Shown piece by piece: positions 33,860 through 41,263 of a stretch of DNA of 64,000 nt. The position numbers and the translations under genes are program-made. This stretch comes from Mucilaginibacter_A sp965201005. Lineage in GTDB: Bacteria > Bacteroidota > Bacteroidia > Sphingobacteriales > Sphingobacteriaceae. The DNA is taken from NCBI RefSeq assembly GCF_965201005.1, contig NZ_OZ241747.1, forward strand, positions 3,410,001 to 3,474,000, given 5' to 3'. Position 1 is the stretch's first letter; each line of letters starts with the position of its first letter. A model generated the notes under the pieces. That model saw only the letters and a program-made list of their open reading frames with translations, searched no databases and was not told the DNA's origin.

Positions 33860-34513
33860 ATGCAAACCCTAACCGAAGAAAATTACTTAAAGGCCATACT
33901 TAAGCTATCTCAAAGCGGTTTGGATAAAATCACACCTACTGCAATTGCGGAGGAAATGGCCGTTAACGCTGCTTCGGTAATTGATATGCTTAAAAAACTG
34001 ACGGAAAAGGAATGGATAACTTATGATAAAAAAAACGGTGCAGGGTTAACGCCGGAGGGAAACCGCCTGGCTTTAAATATTGTCAGGAAACACCGGCTTT
34101 GGGAAGTGTTCCTTTGCGAAAAATTAAAATACAGCTGGGACGAAATCCATGAAATGGCAGAACAATTGGAACATATCCAAAGTGATGACCTGGCTGATAA
34201 ACTTGATGGGTTTTTAGGTTTTCCGCAATTTGACCCGCATGGAGACCCGATCCCTCGGGCAAACGGCACCTTACCAAAACTGGCTAAAATTTTATTGTCT
34301 GACAAAGAAATTGGGGACAATTGTGAAGTAGTTGCCGTAAAAGATACATCCGTGCAATTTTTGCAATACCTGAAACAGCTTTCCGTGGTTATCGGCACAA
34401 CAATCCTGATTAAAGATAAAGTGGCCTTTGATAATTCCCTGGTTGTTTCTATTGAGGGAAAGATGAACACCGTATCAAAAAAGTTTGCAAACAGTATTTT
34501 TGTAAAACGATAA
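33860..34513 (+). CDS. mntR: DtxR/MntR family metal-dependent regulator
   Basis: This 217-residue regulator has an N-terminal winged helix ('EENYLKAILKLSQSGLDKITPTAIAEEMAVNAASVIDMLKKL'), a metal-binding dimerisation domain ('HRLWEVFLCEKLKYSWDEIHEMAEQLEHI') and a C-terminal SH3/FeoA-like domain. Having the third domain makes it DtxR/IdeR-like in architecture; B. subtilis MntR lacks it. It probably represses the divergent TonB receptor when Mn or Fe is plentiful. Naming it mntR rests on the mntH neighbourhood. The start at 33860 (MQTLTEENY) fits the family and the promoter box. Confidence 0.88.
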   Translation: MQTLTEENYLKAILKLSQSGLDKITPTAIAEEMAVNAASVIDMLKKLTEKEWITYDKKNGAGLTPEGNRLALNIVRKHRLWEVFLCEKLKYSWDEIHEMAEQLEHIQSDDLADKLDGFLGFPQFDPHGDPIPRANGTLPKLAKILLSDKEIGDNCEVVAVKDTSVQFLQYLKQLSVVIGTTILIKDKVAFDNSLVVSIEGKMNTVSKKFANSIFVKR

Positions 34514-34563
34514 GGCTGAGCACTTAAAAATCAATCCTGTTTCTCGGGGCAGGCAAAGTTTGC

Positions 34564-34656
34564 GATGCTTCTTTTATACCTGCAAATTTTACTTCAAAAA
34601 CTGTTTTGATGGAATGATTATCAAAAACCACCAAATTTTAGGTGGAAAAGAAGCAT
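34564..34656 (-). repeat. Full-length dispersed element, 93 bp, reversed
   Basis: This has the same element ends as 31048 but in inverse orientation: GATGCTTCTTTTA with TACCTGCAAATTTTA at the left, and ACCACCAAATTTTAGGTGG with AAAAGAAGCAT at the right. It lies between the convergent mntR and WcaI-like genes. Confidence 0.75.
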
Positions 34657-34708
34657 TGAAAAACCATGAACGAAATTTAAACAAAATAGGTTATTACAAG
34701 ACCGTTTG

Positions 34709-35935
34709 CTATAACCTAACATCTTTTAAAAACTTTTCCATGATCACTTCAACCGAAAGATGTTGCAAAGCATAAGTTCTTGCTGTTACAGCATATACTT
34801 TAGGATTTTGCAAGAAACCAGTTATAGCTTCACACAATTGTTGTACATCATCCGGTTCGATAACTTTTCCTAACCGGTTATTGGTAATTACATTATATAA
34901 AGTGGTTTGAGGGCTTGCAGTAGCGATCACCTGTCCGCCTATAGCCAAAATCGTAGTCAGTTTAGAGGGCATAACCAGATCAGCCACATTCTTTTTTTGA
35001 ATAATTAAGTGTACATCAGCAATATTCAAAAAGCTGTTAAAAACTTCTTCAGATTGTAAAGAAATAAAATTTACATTATTGATTTTCAACTTATTAGCTT
35101 GTTCTATCAATCTGATTTTGTATGCGCCGTTACCGCAGATAATAAACTTTACTTCTTTTAGCTGCTCAAATTTGATGGCCACATCTAAAATCATTTCCAA
35201 TCCTTGCTTTTCGCCCAGATTGCCAGAATACATCACCAAAAAATCGCTTTCTGAAAAGTTCCATTTTGATTTTAAAGATGCACGGTCCTCCATCGGAAAA
35301 AACTGTTTGGTATTTACCCAGTTCGGAAAATTTATCACCTCGATATTTCGCTTTTGCTTGATTTTTTTAATCATCCCTTCAGATATCGTACTAACATAAT
35401 CTACTTTTCTCAAAATATATTTTTCTATTTTAAACATCAGGTTAACCACTCTTTTGCTTTTGATCAGTTTTAATTCATTAGCCAGATCAATCTGTAAATC
35501 TTGTATGTGGTAAACAATTTTAGTTTTTCTGAAAAACCGGTAGGCAAGAGCTACCAAAGCCAGGTGGAACGGCGGGGAAATGATGATAAACGCATCAAAT
35601 TTTTTCTGGAAAATTAGCTTTGTAAGAATCAAGGAAGAAGATAGGATAAAAGAAGTTTCCTGAATAATCCGGGTAACTCCTGTTGGGTTGGGCGGCACAT
35701 ACATCGGACACCTGTAAATGGTCAACAAGCCATTATGAGCAGTTTCTTTTTGGTAAGAACCATTTTTATACGGCGGTTTTACCTTCCATTCCGGATGAAA
35801 TGGGTAAGATGTAACAACCGTACAGGCAATACCCTGCTGCACCATATAATCAACCATACCGGCCGTGTATTTTCCCATACCGGTTCTCTCCGGAAAAAAA
35901 TTAATGCCCTGTACCAATACACGCTTAATCTTCAT
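34709..35935 (-). CDS. WcaI-like group 4 family glycosyltransferase
   Basis: This 408-residue GT-B enzyme resembles colanic acid glycosyltransferase WcaI: N-terminal 'GINFFPERTGMGKYTAGMVDYM', 'VTSYPFHPEWKV', 'MYVPPNPTGVTRI', then the C-terminal donor-binding half with 'MYSGNLGEKQGLEMILDVA' and 'ADLVMPSKLTTILAIGG'. It should transfer a sugar onto an exopolysaccharide lipid intermediate at the inner membrane. It is divergent from a priming sugar transferase across 100 bp. No other polysaccharide genes are nearby, so the pair is an orphan. Confidence 0.88.
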   Translation of the reverse strand: MKIKRVLVQGINFFPERTGMGKYTAGMVDYMVQQGIACTVVTSYPFHPEWKVKPPYKNGSYQKETAHNGLLTIYRCPMYVPPNPTGVTRIIQETSFILSSSLILTKLIFQKKFDAFIIISPPFHLALVALAYRFFRKTKIVYHIQDLQIDLANELKLIKSKRVVNLMFKIEKYILRKVDYVSTISEGMIKKIKQKRNIEVINFPNWVNTKQFFPMEDRASLKSKWNFSESDFLVMYSGNLGEKQGLEMILDVAIKFEQLKEVKFIICGNGAYKIRLIEQANKLKINNVNFISLQSEEVFNSFLNIADVHLIIQKKNVADLVMPSKLTTILAIGGQVIATASPQTTLYNVITNNRLGKVIEPDDVQQLCEAITGFLQNPKVYAVTARTYALQHLSVEVIMEKFLKDVRL

Positions 35936-36035
35936 TTTTCAATCAAATTTTTTTGTAATATTTATGATAAAATTTTACATTGTGGGAAATTTATGCCTAT
36001 TTGTAATGTGCCTTTACAAGGATAAATATTTGCCC

Positions 36036-36725
36036 ATGAATATAATTATACCTGATTATCAAAGCTGTTTTAAAGAACGGAAGGTAATGATAGAACATGT
36101 CTTATACACCAAGATATTACAGTTAAAAATAAAAAGACTGATTGATATCATCCTCTCCATATTGTTGATATTTTTGTTTTCGCCTCTTTTTCTACTGATA
36201 GCGGTATTGATTAAATTATCTTCAAAAGGTTCTATATTTTATACCAACAAACGGATCGGTTTATTTGGGCAACAATTTCATTGCTTAAAATTCAGATCGA
36301 TGGTAACTGAACAATGTTATAGTAAAGAGGATTTTCAGGCTTATGCAGAAGCAAAAAACCGTGGCGTGCTTTTTAAACAAAAGCAAGATGGTCGTGTAAC
36401 CGCGGTCGGGAAAATCATCCGTAAAACAAGCATTGATGAACTCCCACAGCTTTTTAATGTGCTGAACGGTGATATGAGCATTGTAGGGCCACGGCCGCTT
36501 GTACCATTTATGCTGGATGATTTGCAAGATTTTAACCAGATCAGATCTTTACTCAAACCGGGCATTACCGGGAAATGGCAAATAGAAAACCGTATAAATA
36601 ACACCAGCGCAACTTACATGATTGAGCCGGACATACACTATATCGAATCTTTTAGCCTGTTCACAGATTTAAAAATCATCTTGAAAACGCCAAAAGTGGT
36701 GTTGAGCACTGGTGGGGCTTATTAA
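36036..36725 (+). CDS. Bacterial sugar transferase (priming glycosyltransferase)
   Basis: This 229-residue polyprenyl-phosphate hexose-1-phosphate transferase core has 'KRLIDIILSILLIFLFSPLFLLIAVLIK' (membrane re-entrant helix), 'KRIGLFGQQFHCLKFRSM' and the catalytic region 'RKTSIDELPQLFNVLNGDMSIVGPRP'. It lacks the N-terminal four-helix domain of WbaP-type enzymes, so it is the small monotopic type. It starts exopolysaccharide or glycan synthesis. Start 36036 is chosen; a later ATG at 36090 is possible. Confidence 0.9.
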   Translation: MNIIIPDYQSCFKERKVMIEHVLYTKILQLKIKRLIDIILSILLIFLFSPLFLLIAVLIKLSSKGSIFYTNKRIGLFGQQFHCLKFRSMVTEQCYSKEDFQAYAEAKNRGVLFKQKQDGRVTAVGKIIRKTSIDELPQLFNVLNGDMSIVGPRPLVPFMLDDLQDFNQIRSLLKPGITGKWQIENRINNTSATYMIEPDIHYIESFSLFTDLKIILKTPKVVLSTGGAY

Positions 36726-36756
36726 ATTAAACTATAAATATATTTTACCCAACTAT

Positions 36757-36862
36757 ATACTGTTTTTACCGACTAATTTTACAGTTTTAAGTATTGATTC
36801 AAATTGCAAGTTACCACATGATATAAAAAAATCCACCAAATTTTAGGTGGTAAAAGAAGCAT
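36757..36862. repeat. Dispersed element with mixed ends, 106 bp
   Basis: Left ATACTGTTTTTACC, right CCACCAAATTTTAGGTGG followed by TAAAAGAAGCATC. This is one of two paired copies with different alleles at the two ends. The right end overlaps the 3' end of the small - strand gene. Confidence 0.65.
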
Positions 36863-37028
36863 CATAACAATCTCCGATAAAGTTTAGCGTGGCTCCTGCC
36901 TCATCAAATTTGATGTATACCCGAAAAGTTTTTTGTTCATTTCCGGTTAAAAATAATTCTTTCGGCATAAATCTTTTGGCATTAATTAAACGTAAAACAT
37001 TCGGATTATAATTGTGTTCACAGCACAT
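36843..37028 (-). CDS. Small hypothetical protein, 61 residues, ending in a repeat
   Basis: The frame from ATG 37028 gives 61 residues with a Cys-rich start (MCCEHNYNPN) and a soluble body ('KTFRVYIKFDEAGATLNFIG'). Its last residues DASFTT and its stop are encoded by a dispersed element. A longer frame from 37058 would overlap the next gene by 8 bases. No recognised family; composition is protein-like. Confidence 0.45.
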   Translation of the reverse strand: MCCEHNYNPNVLRLINAKRFMPKELFLTGNEQKTFRVYIKFDEAGATLNFIGDCYDASFTT

Positions 37029-37050
37029 AATAAACTTAACTGATAGGTAA

Positions 37051-38376
37051 ATGCTCAAAAAATACGCTATTTTAATTCTGGTTCCGATGTTGCTGATTGC
37101 CGGTGCGATGGCTTACTGCGGCAATAAAGTATATTATTTATCGCAGGAGGAAAAGCAGGTACAGGAAGATTTTGCCACGCTCAACAATATTACTTTTGGC
37201 CTGCTTTCCATCAACGCCTGGAAGGACAAGGTTTCGCTGATCATCAACCGGCAGATTTCGGGTTTCAATTTTACTTCCGGTCAGCAAAAAGATCTGCAAA
37301 AAGAAATTGAACAGATCATGAACGCACTGATCACCAAAGCCATTGGAATCATCAACCGGCCACAAAAAACGCTGATCGGAAAGCTGAAAAAGGCGGCCGT
37401 CAAGGTTTTTGTAAACGAGAAAGAACTTCGGGCGCAAGTGCCGGGTTTTGCCAAAGAAATTATCAAACAGGTTAACAAACCATCCAGCAAACGCCGGTTA
37501 AAACGCCTGGCCAGCAGCAAGTTTAAAGAACTGGAAAAAACTACGTTTGATAGTTCCATCACTGCCGAAAACGCGGTACGCACTAAACTTTACCGAAAAT
37601 ATAATGTGCAGGACGCAGATGGGTTTCAGAAAAAAACAGACCTGATTTTGATGAACAACAAAATGGAAAGCCGCAATTATGCTTATGGCATGATGGGCGG
37701 TGCAGTATTGTTTTTGATTGTTTGGATGATTGTTAAGGGCAATAAATCTTTGCATAAATCACTTTTTGCGGTTTCGATTTTAGCGGCTGCTGTTTTGCTG
37801 GTCGTCGGGGTGAGTTCTACCATGATTGATGTGGAAGCACGGATCAAACTGGTGGATTTCAGTATTTTAGGCCAGCACATGGTTTTTAAAAACCAGATCC
37901 TGTTTTTCCAAAGCAAGGGTATTTTAGAAGTAGTGATGATTTTGCTGAAAGCAACCGCACCGGAATCTATTGCCGTAGGCGTGCTGATTTTTTGCTTCAG
38001 TATTGTGTTCCCAATCAGCAAACTGACCACGGCAATAGTGTATTTATTTGGCAGCGAAGGCCGGTGGAGCCGCGGCAAACTGATCCATTATTTCGCTTTT
38101 GACTCCGGGAAATGGAGTATGGCCGATGTGATGGTGGTTGCCATTATGATGACTTATCTGGCTTTTAACGGTATTTTGGACAGCCAACTGGCCGAACTGA
38201 ACATCAAAAACAGCTATTTATCTACCGTAACCACCAACAACACGGCTTTGCAGCCCGGTTTCATGATTTTTTTATCGTTTGTGATCTTCAGTTTACTGAT
38301 GTCTGAAATTTTAAAAAGGGTGATTTTGCCTGCGGAAGAAAAAGGGCGACACGATGACGAAGAAAGCGAAATTTAA
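37051..38376 (+). CDS. Paraquat-inducible protein A-like membrane protein
   Basis: A 441-residue protein with an N-terminal helix (about 5-22), a basic, helical extracytoplasmic region (about 30-200), and then four transmembrane helices. The C-terminal PqiA signature 'FPISKLTTAIVYLF' ... 'FAFDSGKWSMADVMVVAIMMTYLAFNG' is clear. PqiA proteins are inner-membrane parts of MCE lipid-transport systems, but no PqiB or PqiC gene is next to it. Only one PqiA module is present, fused to a long N-terminal domain I do not recognise. Confidence 0.85.
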   Translation: MLKKYAILILVPMLLIAGAMAYCGNKVYYLSQEEKQVQEDFATLNNITFGLLSINAWKDKVSLIINRQISGFNFTSGQQKDLQKEIEQIMNALITKAIGIINRPQKTLIGKLKKAAVKVFVNEKELRAQVPGFAKEIIKQVNKPSSKRRLKRLASSKFKELEKTTFDSSITAENAVRTKLYRKYNVQDADGFQKKTDLILMNNKMESRNYAYGMMGGAVLFLIVWMIVKGNKSLHKSLFAVSILAAAVLLVVGVSSTMIDVEARIKLVDFSILGQHMVFKNQILFFQSKGILEVVMILLKATAPESIAVGVLIFCFSIVFPISKLTTAIVYLFGSEGRWSRGKLIHYFAFDSGKWSMADVMVVAIMMTYLAFNGILDSQLAELNIKNSYLSTVTTNNTALQPGFMIFLSFVIFSLLMSEILKRVILPAEEKGRHDDEESEI

Positions 38377-38440
38377 AAATTTATGACTTTTGTGACAACA
38401 GCAGGGATTTTGTAAACAACGCCTCTGCCCAAACCAAAAA

Positions 38441-38485
38441 AAGGCCGGTAAAAGAAGCATTGCAACATGCTGTTTTTACCGGCCT
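38441..38485. terminator. Strong hairpin built from dispersed motifs
   Basis: AGGCCGGTAAAAGAAGCAT and ATGCTGTTTTTACCGGCCT pair over 17 of 19 positions around a 6-base loop. It lies between the convergent pqiA-like and obg genes. The two mismatches are the allele difference GA/GT. Confidence 0.65.
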
Positions 38486-38528
38486 AAATTTCATTAAAAT
38501 TATCTGGGTTGAATAAAATTGAATTTTA

Positions 38529-38547
38529 TACCGATAAAAACAGCATC
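38529..38547 (-). repeat. Dispersed-motif copy, ACAGCATC allele
   Basis: ATACCGATAAAAACAGCATC overlaps the obg stop region. With ATGCTGTTTTTACCGG at 38467 it forms a same-allele pair spanning about 80 bp. Confidence 0.65.
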
Positions 38548-39544
38548 AGGCATTGATTGCTTTCCAAAGCAAATCTTTCAGTTCCGTTAAACCTTTTTGC
38601 TGTACGGAAGAAATAAAAATTGCCGGAATATGTTGCGGCAGTTCCGCTTTCATTTCCTGCTGCAGTTCATCGTCCAGCAAATCCGCCTTGGTAACGGCCA
38701 GCACGCGTGGTTTCTGCATCAGTTCCGGGTTGTATTGTTCCAGTTCGTTCAGCAGGATTTCGTACTCCTCGGTTAATGTTCTGTTCGTATCCGCCGGGAT
38801 CATAAACAGCAAAACCGAATTTCTTTCAATATGCCTTAAAAACCTGATCCCTAAACCTTTACCTTCGGATGCACCTTCAATAATACCCGGAATATCAGCC
38901 ATCACGAAGGATTTTTGATCACGATAAGCTACAATTCCCAGATTTGGAACCAGCGTGGTAAATGCATAATCGGCAATTTCCGGCTTGGCCGCGCTCACTA
39001 CGGATAACAAAGTTGATTTGCCGGCATTAGGGAAACCAACTAAACCAACGTCGGCCAAAACCTTTAGTTCTAGCACGTTCCAGTCTTCCCGGCCATCTTC
39101 GCCGGGTTGTGCAAAGCGCGGCGTTTGCTGTGTGGCCGATTTAAAATGCCAGTTGCCCAAGCCGCCGCGGCCGCCGGGCGTTAGTATTTTTGTTTCTCCA
39201 TCTTTGGTAATTTCAAATAAAATTTCTCCGGTTTCGGCATTTTTGGCAATGGTGCCTAATGGAACTTCCAATATTTCGTCTTTACCGCTTTTGCCGGTAC
39301 TGGTGGCACTTCCGCCGGAACCGCCGCTTTCGGCAATCACATGTTTGCGGAATTTAAGGTGAAGCATCGTCCACAACTGTGCGTTTCCTTTTACAATTAC
39401 GTGGCCGCCGCGGCCGCCATCGCCGCCATCCGGGCCGCCGGTTGCCGTGTGTTTGTCGCGATGCAAATGCGCAGAACCTGCCCCGCCGTGGCCTGACCGG
39501 CAGCAGATTTTGACGTAATCAACAAAGTTTGAACCCTGGGACAT
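38546..39544 (-). CDS. obg: Obg family GTPase
   Basis: Obg is an essential ribosome-associated GTPase involved in 50S maturation and stress control. The Gly-rich Obg fold occupies residues 1-158 ('GGHGGAGSAHLHRDKH', 'GGPDGGDGGRGGHV'). The G domain follows with G1 'GFPNAGKSTLL', G3 'DIPGII' and G4 'TKAD'. At 332 residues it lacks the variable C-terminal OCT domain, as in many Bacteroidota. A motif copy lies just upstream of its start. Confidence 0.97.
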   Translation of the reverse strand: MSQGSNFVDYVKICCRSGHGGAGSAHLHRDKHTATGGPDGGDGGRGGHVIVKGNAQLWTMLHLKFRKHVIAESGGSGGSATSTGKSGKDEILEVPLGTIAKNAETGEILFEITKDGETKILTPGGRGGLGNWHFKSATQQTPRFAQPGEDGREDWNVLELKVLADVGLVGFPNAGKSTLLSVVSAAKPEIADYAFTTLVPNLGIVAYRDQKSFVMADIPGIIEGASEGKGLGIRFLRHIERNSVLLFMIPADTNRTLTEEYEILLNELEQYNPELMQKPRVLAVTKADLLDDELQQEMKAELPQHIPAIFISSVQQKGLTELKDLLWKAINA

Positions 39545-39545
39545 G

Positions 39546-39570
39546 AATTTTTAGGTGATAAAAGAAGTAT
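39546..39570 (-). repeat. Dispersed-motif copy in the obg leader
   Basis: AATTTTTAGGTGATAAAAG then AAGTAT is immediately upstream of the obg ATG, so it would be in the 5' leader of obg. Confidence 0.6.
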
Positions 39571-39571
39571 T

Positions 39572-39645
39572 GATAGTTAACGGGTTATGGTTAATAGTTC
39601 ATTGCAGATAGTCGAAAGCCGATTACTATTAGCTATCAACTAAAT
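39572..39645. repeat. Short palindromic repeat between adk and obg
   Basis: ATAGTTAACGGGTTATGG ... TTAGCTATCAACTAAATACC contains imperfect inverted arms of the 'TAGCTATCA' kind, similar to the arms before leuA at 54557. It is a second, unrelated intergenic repeat type. Confidence 0.35.
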
Positions 39646-40209
39646 ACCATCAACTACCTTGCATAAATCAGCAAAAATCCGGTCGATCTCACCAATACCG
39701 TTCACTTTATCCAATTTGCCTTGCGCTTCGTAATAAGGTAAAACTAAAATGGTTTTGGTAAAATATTCTTCAATGCGTTTTACTAATTTATCAGCATTGT
39801 CATCCGGGCGGTTGGTGATTTTATGGCGTTCGGCAATACGGCGCGTCAGTTCTTCCTGCGTAACATCCAAAGCAATCACGGCGTCAATTTTTTCGTTTTT
39901 TGTGGCAAGCAATGCATCCAGTGCTTCTGCCTGCGGAACAGTCCGTGGGAAACCGTCAAAAATAAAACCTTTGGCTTGCGGGTTTTGCTTCACTTCTTCT
40001 TCCAGCATGGCGATGGTGATGTCATCGGTTACTAATTTTCCATCGGCCAAAATCTGACTGACCTGCTGGCCAAGAGGCGTTTGATTTTTAATATGTGCCC
40101 TAAAAATATCACCGGTAGAAACATGCACCAGTTGATAATGATTGATCAGGTTTTCGGATTGCGTACCTTTTCCGGCACCTGGAGGGCCAAACAATACTAA
40201 ATTAAGCAT
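39640..40209 (-). CDS. adk: Adenylate kinase
   Basis: Adk interconverts ATP + AMP and 2 ADP. The 189-residue protein has the P-loop 'GPPGAGKGTQ' close to the N-terminus, 'STGDIFRAHIKNQTPLG', 'FDGFPRTVPQAEAL' and 'RPDDN'. It is the short form without a Cys zinc lid. Start 40209 is used because the longer frame (to 40299) would read through the tRNA-Arg gene. It is upstream of obg on the same strand. Confidence 0.97.
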   Translation of the reverse strand: MLNLVLFGPPGAGKGTQSENLINHYQLVHVSTGDIFRAHIKNQTPLGQQVSQILADGKLVTDDITIAMLEEEVKQNPQAKGFIFDGFPRTVPQAEALDALLATKNEKIDAVIALDVTQEELTRRIAERHKITNRPDDNADKLVKRIEEYFTKTILVLPYYEAQGKLDKVNGIGEIDRIFADLCKVVDGI

Positions 40210-40263
40210 GGGTTTTTCATTTAAAAAGCCTTCGCGGCAACAACCGGGAAGGCTTTTATAAAG

Positions 40264-40337
40264 TGCACTTGTAGGGATTCGAACCCCAAACCTTCTCATC
40301 CGTAGTGAGATGCTCTATCCAATTGAGCTACAAGTGC
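40264..40337 (-). tRNA. tRNA-Arg (anticodon ACG)
   Basis: The - strand folds as a cloverleaf: acceptor GCACTTG/CAAGTGC with discriminator A, D arm TAGCTCAATTGGATAGAGCA, anticodon stem TCTCA/TGAGA with loop CTACGGA (anticodon ACG), and T arm GGGGTTCGAATCCC. CCA is not encoded. It lies upstream of adk. Confidence 0.95.
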
Positions 40338-40397
40338 TTTTTGCAAACGGACTGCAAAAATAGAATATCTTTTTGATCCGTTATAATTTTTTTAAAA

Positions 40398-40859
40398 TTA
40401 CTTAACCAAAGCATCTATTGCGGCAAAATCCGGCAGGTCTTTGGCAGATTCCAATACTTCTGCGTAAATGATGTCCTGGTTTTCATCCAATACAAAAGCG
40501 GCTCTTTTAGATACACCTTTCAACCCAAAAACAAACTCTTGATACAAAGCACCGTAACTGGCGGAAACTTCTTTGTTAAAATCAGAAAGCAGCGGGAACT
40601 GATAATGCTGCTCTTCTTTAAACTTGGCCAAAGTAAACGGCGAATCAACAGAAATACCCAGAACTTGTGCGTTTACACCTTCGTAAAAGCTAAAATTATC
40701 ACGCATGGTGCACAGTTGTGTGGTGCAGGTTTCGGTAAAAGCCATCGGAAAGAAATGGATAATCACTTTTTTACCGGCAAAATCTGACAAGGAAACCGAT
40801 TTCAGATCCGAAGAAAACAAAGTAAACTGAGGGGCAGGCTGCCCTTTTTGAACCGTCAT
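40398..40859 (-). CDS. Peroxiredoxin (Bcp/PrxQ-like)
   Basis: This 153-residue thiol peroxidase of the AhpC/TSA family carries the peroxidatic Cys45 in 'FTETCTTQLC', with Cys50 in the C-x4-C position typical of the PrxQ/Bcp alpha-2 resolving Cys. 'GISVDSPFTLAKFKEE' and 'KRAAFVLDENQDI' follow. It reduces hydroperoxides with thioredoxin. Start MTVQKG at 40859 is chosen over 40892, whose extra residues are hydrophobic and unlike the family. Confidence 0.92.
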   Translation of the reverse strand: MTVQKGQPAPQFTLFSSDLKSVSLSDFAGKKVIIHFFPMAFTETCTTQLCTMRDNFSFYEGVNAQVLGISVDSPFTLAKFKEEQHYQFPLLSDFNKEVSASYGALYQEFVFGLKGVSKRAAFVLDENQDIIYAEVLESAKDLPDFAAIDALVK

Positions 40860-40930
40860 GATATTTAGTTTTAGAAAGGCCAAAATTACCACAATTTATT
40901 TTTAGCAAACAAGGGAACAGGCTTAACCCC

Positions 40931-40954
40931 AAATTTATGGCATAAAAGAAGCAT
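40931..40954 (-). repeat. Dispersed element right-end copy
   Basis: AAATTTATGGCATAAAAG then AAGCAT is a lone right end, 70 bases upstream of the peroxiredoxin start. Confidence 0.65.
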
Positions 40955-40996
40955 TACTTTTTTGGGTCTGGTTGAGTTTGATCAAAGCTTGTTTCT

Positions 40997-41080
40997 GATG
41001 CTTCTTTTACCACCTAAAATTTGGTAATTTGCCAGCAACAGCGATTATAAAAACAAAATTTACAGGCATAAAAGAAGCAT
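40997..41080 (+). repeat. Full-length dispersed element, 84 bp
   Basis: Left GATGCTTCTTTTACCACC then TAAAATTTGG; right CAAAATTTACAGGCATAAAAG... AAGCAT. The same ends and orientation as 31048 with a different middle. It lies in the 370-bp gap between the peroxiredoxin and atpD genes. Confidence 0.8.
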
Positions 41081-41210
41081 AGCATCCTTGCTGACAGGTA
41101 TTTACACAGGCCTTAAAACAACAAAGCTGTTTTTTAATATTATCTGCAAAAAGCTTTGTATTTGTAATAATTTCTTTCTGTTTAGCATTGCAAATGTTGG
41201 GCATAAAACG

Positions 41211-41218
41211 TACTTTTG
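41211..41218 (+). promoter_or_regulatory. Candidate -7 box for atpD
   Basis: TACTTTTG matches TAnnTTTG and lies 45 bases before the atpD ATG at 41264, with ATTG-like sequence about 20 bases upstream. Confidence 0.45.
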
Positions 41219-41263
41219 CAATCCAAAAAAAGCACTATTAAGCTTATATCAATAAAAATATAT

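Noticed and set aside
40210..40299. Longer adenylate kinase N-terminus
   Set aside because: The extension would read through the tRNA-Arg gene; the P-loop should lie near the N-terminus.
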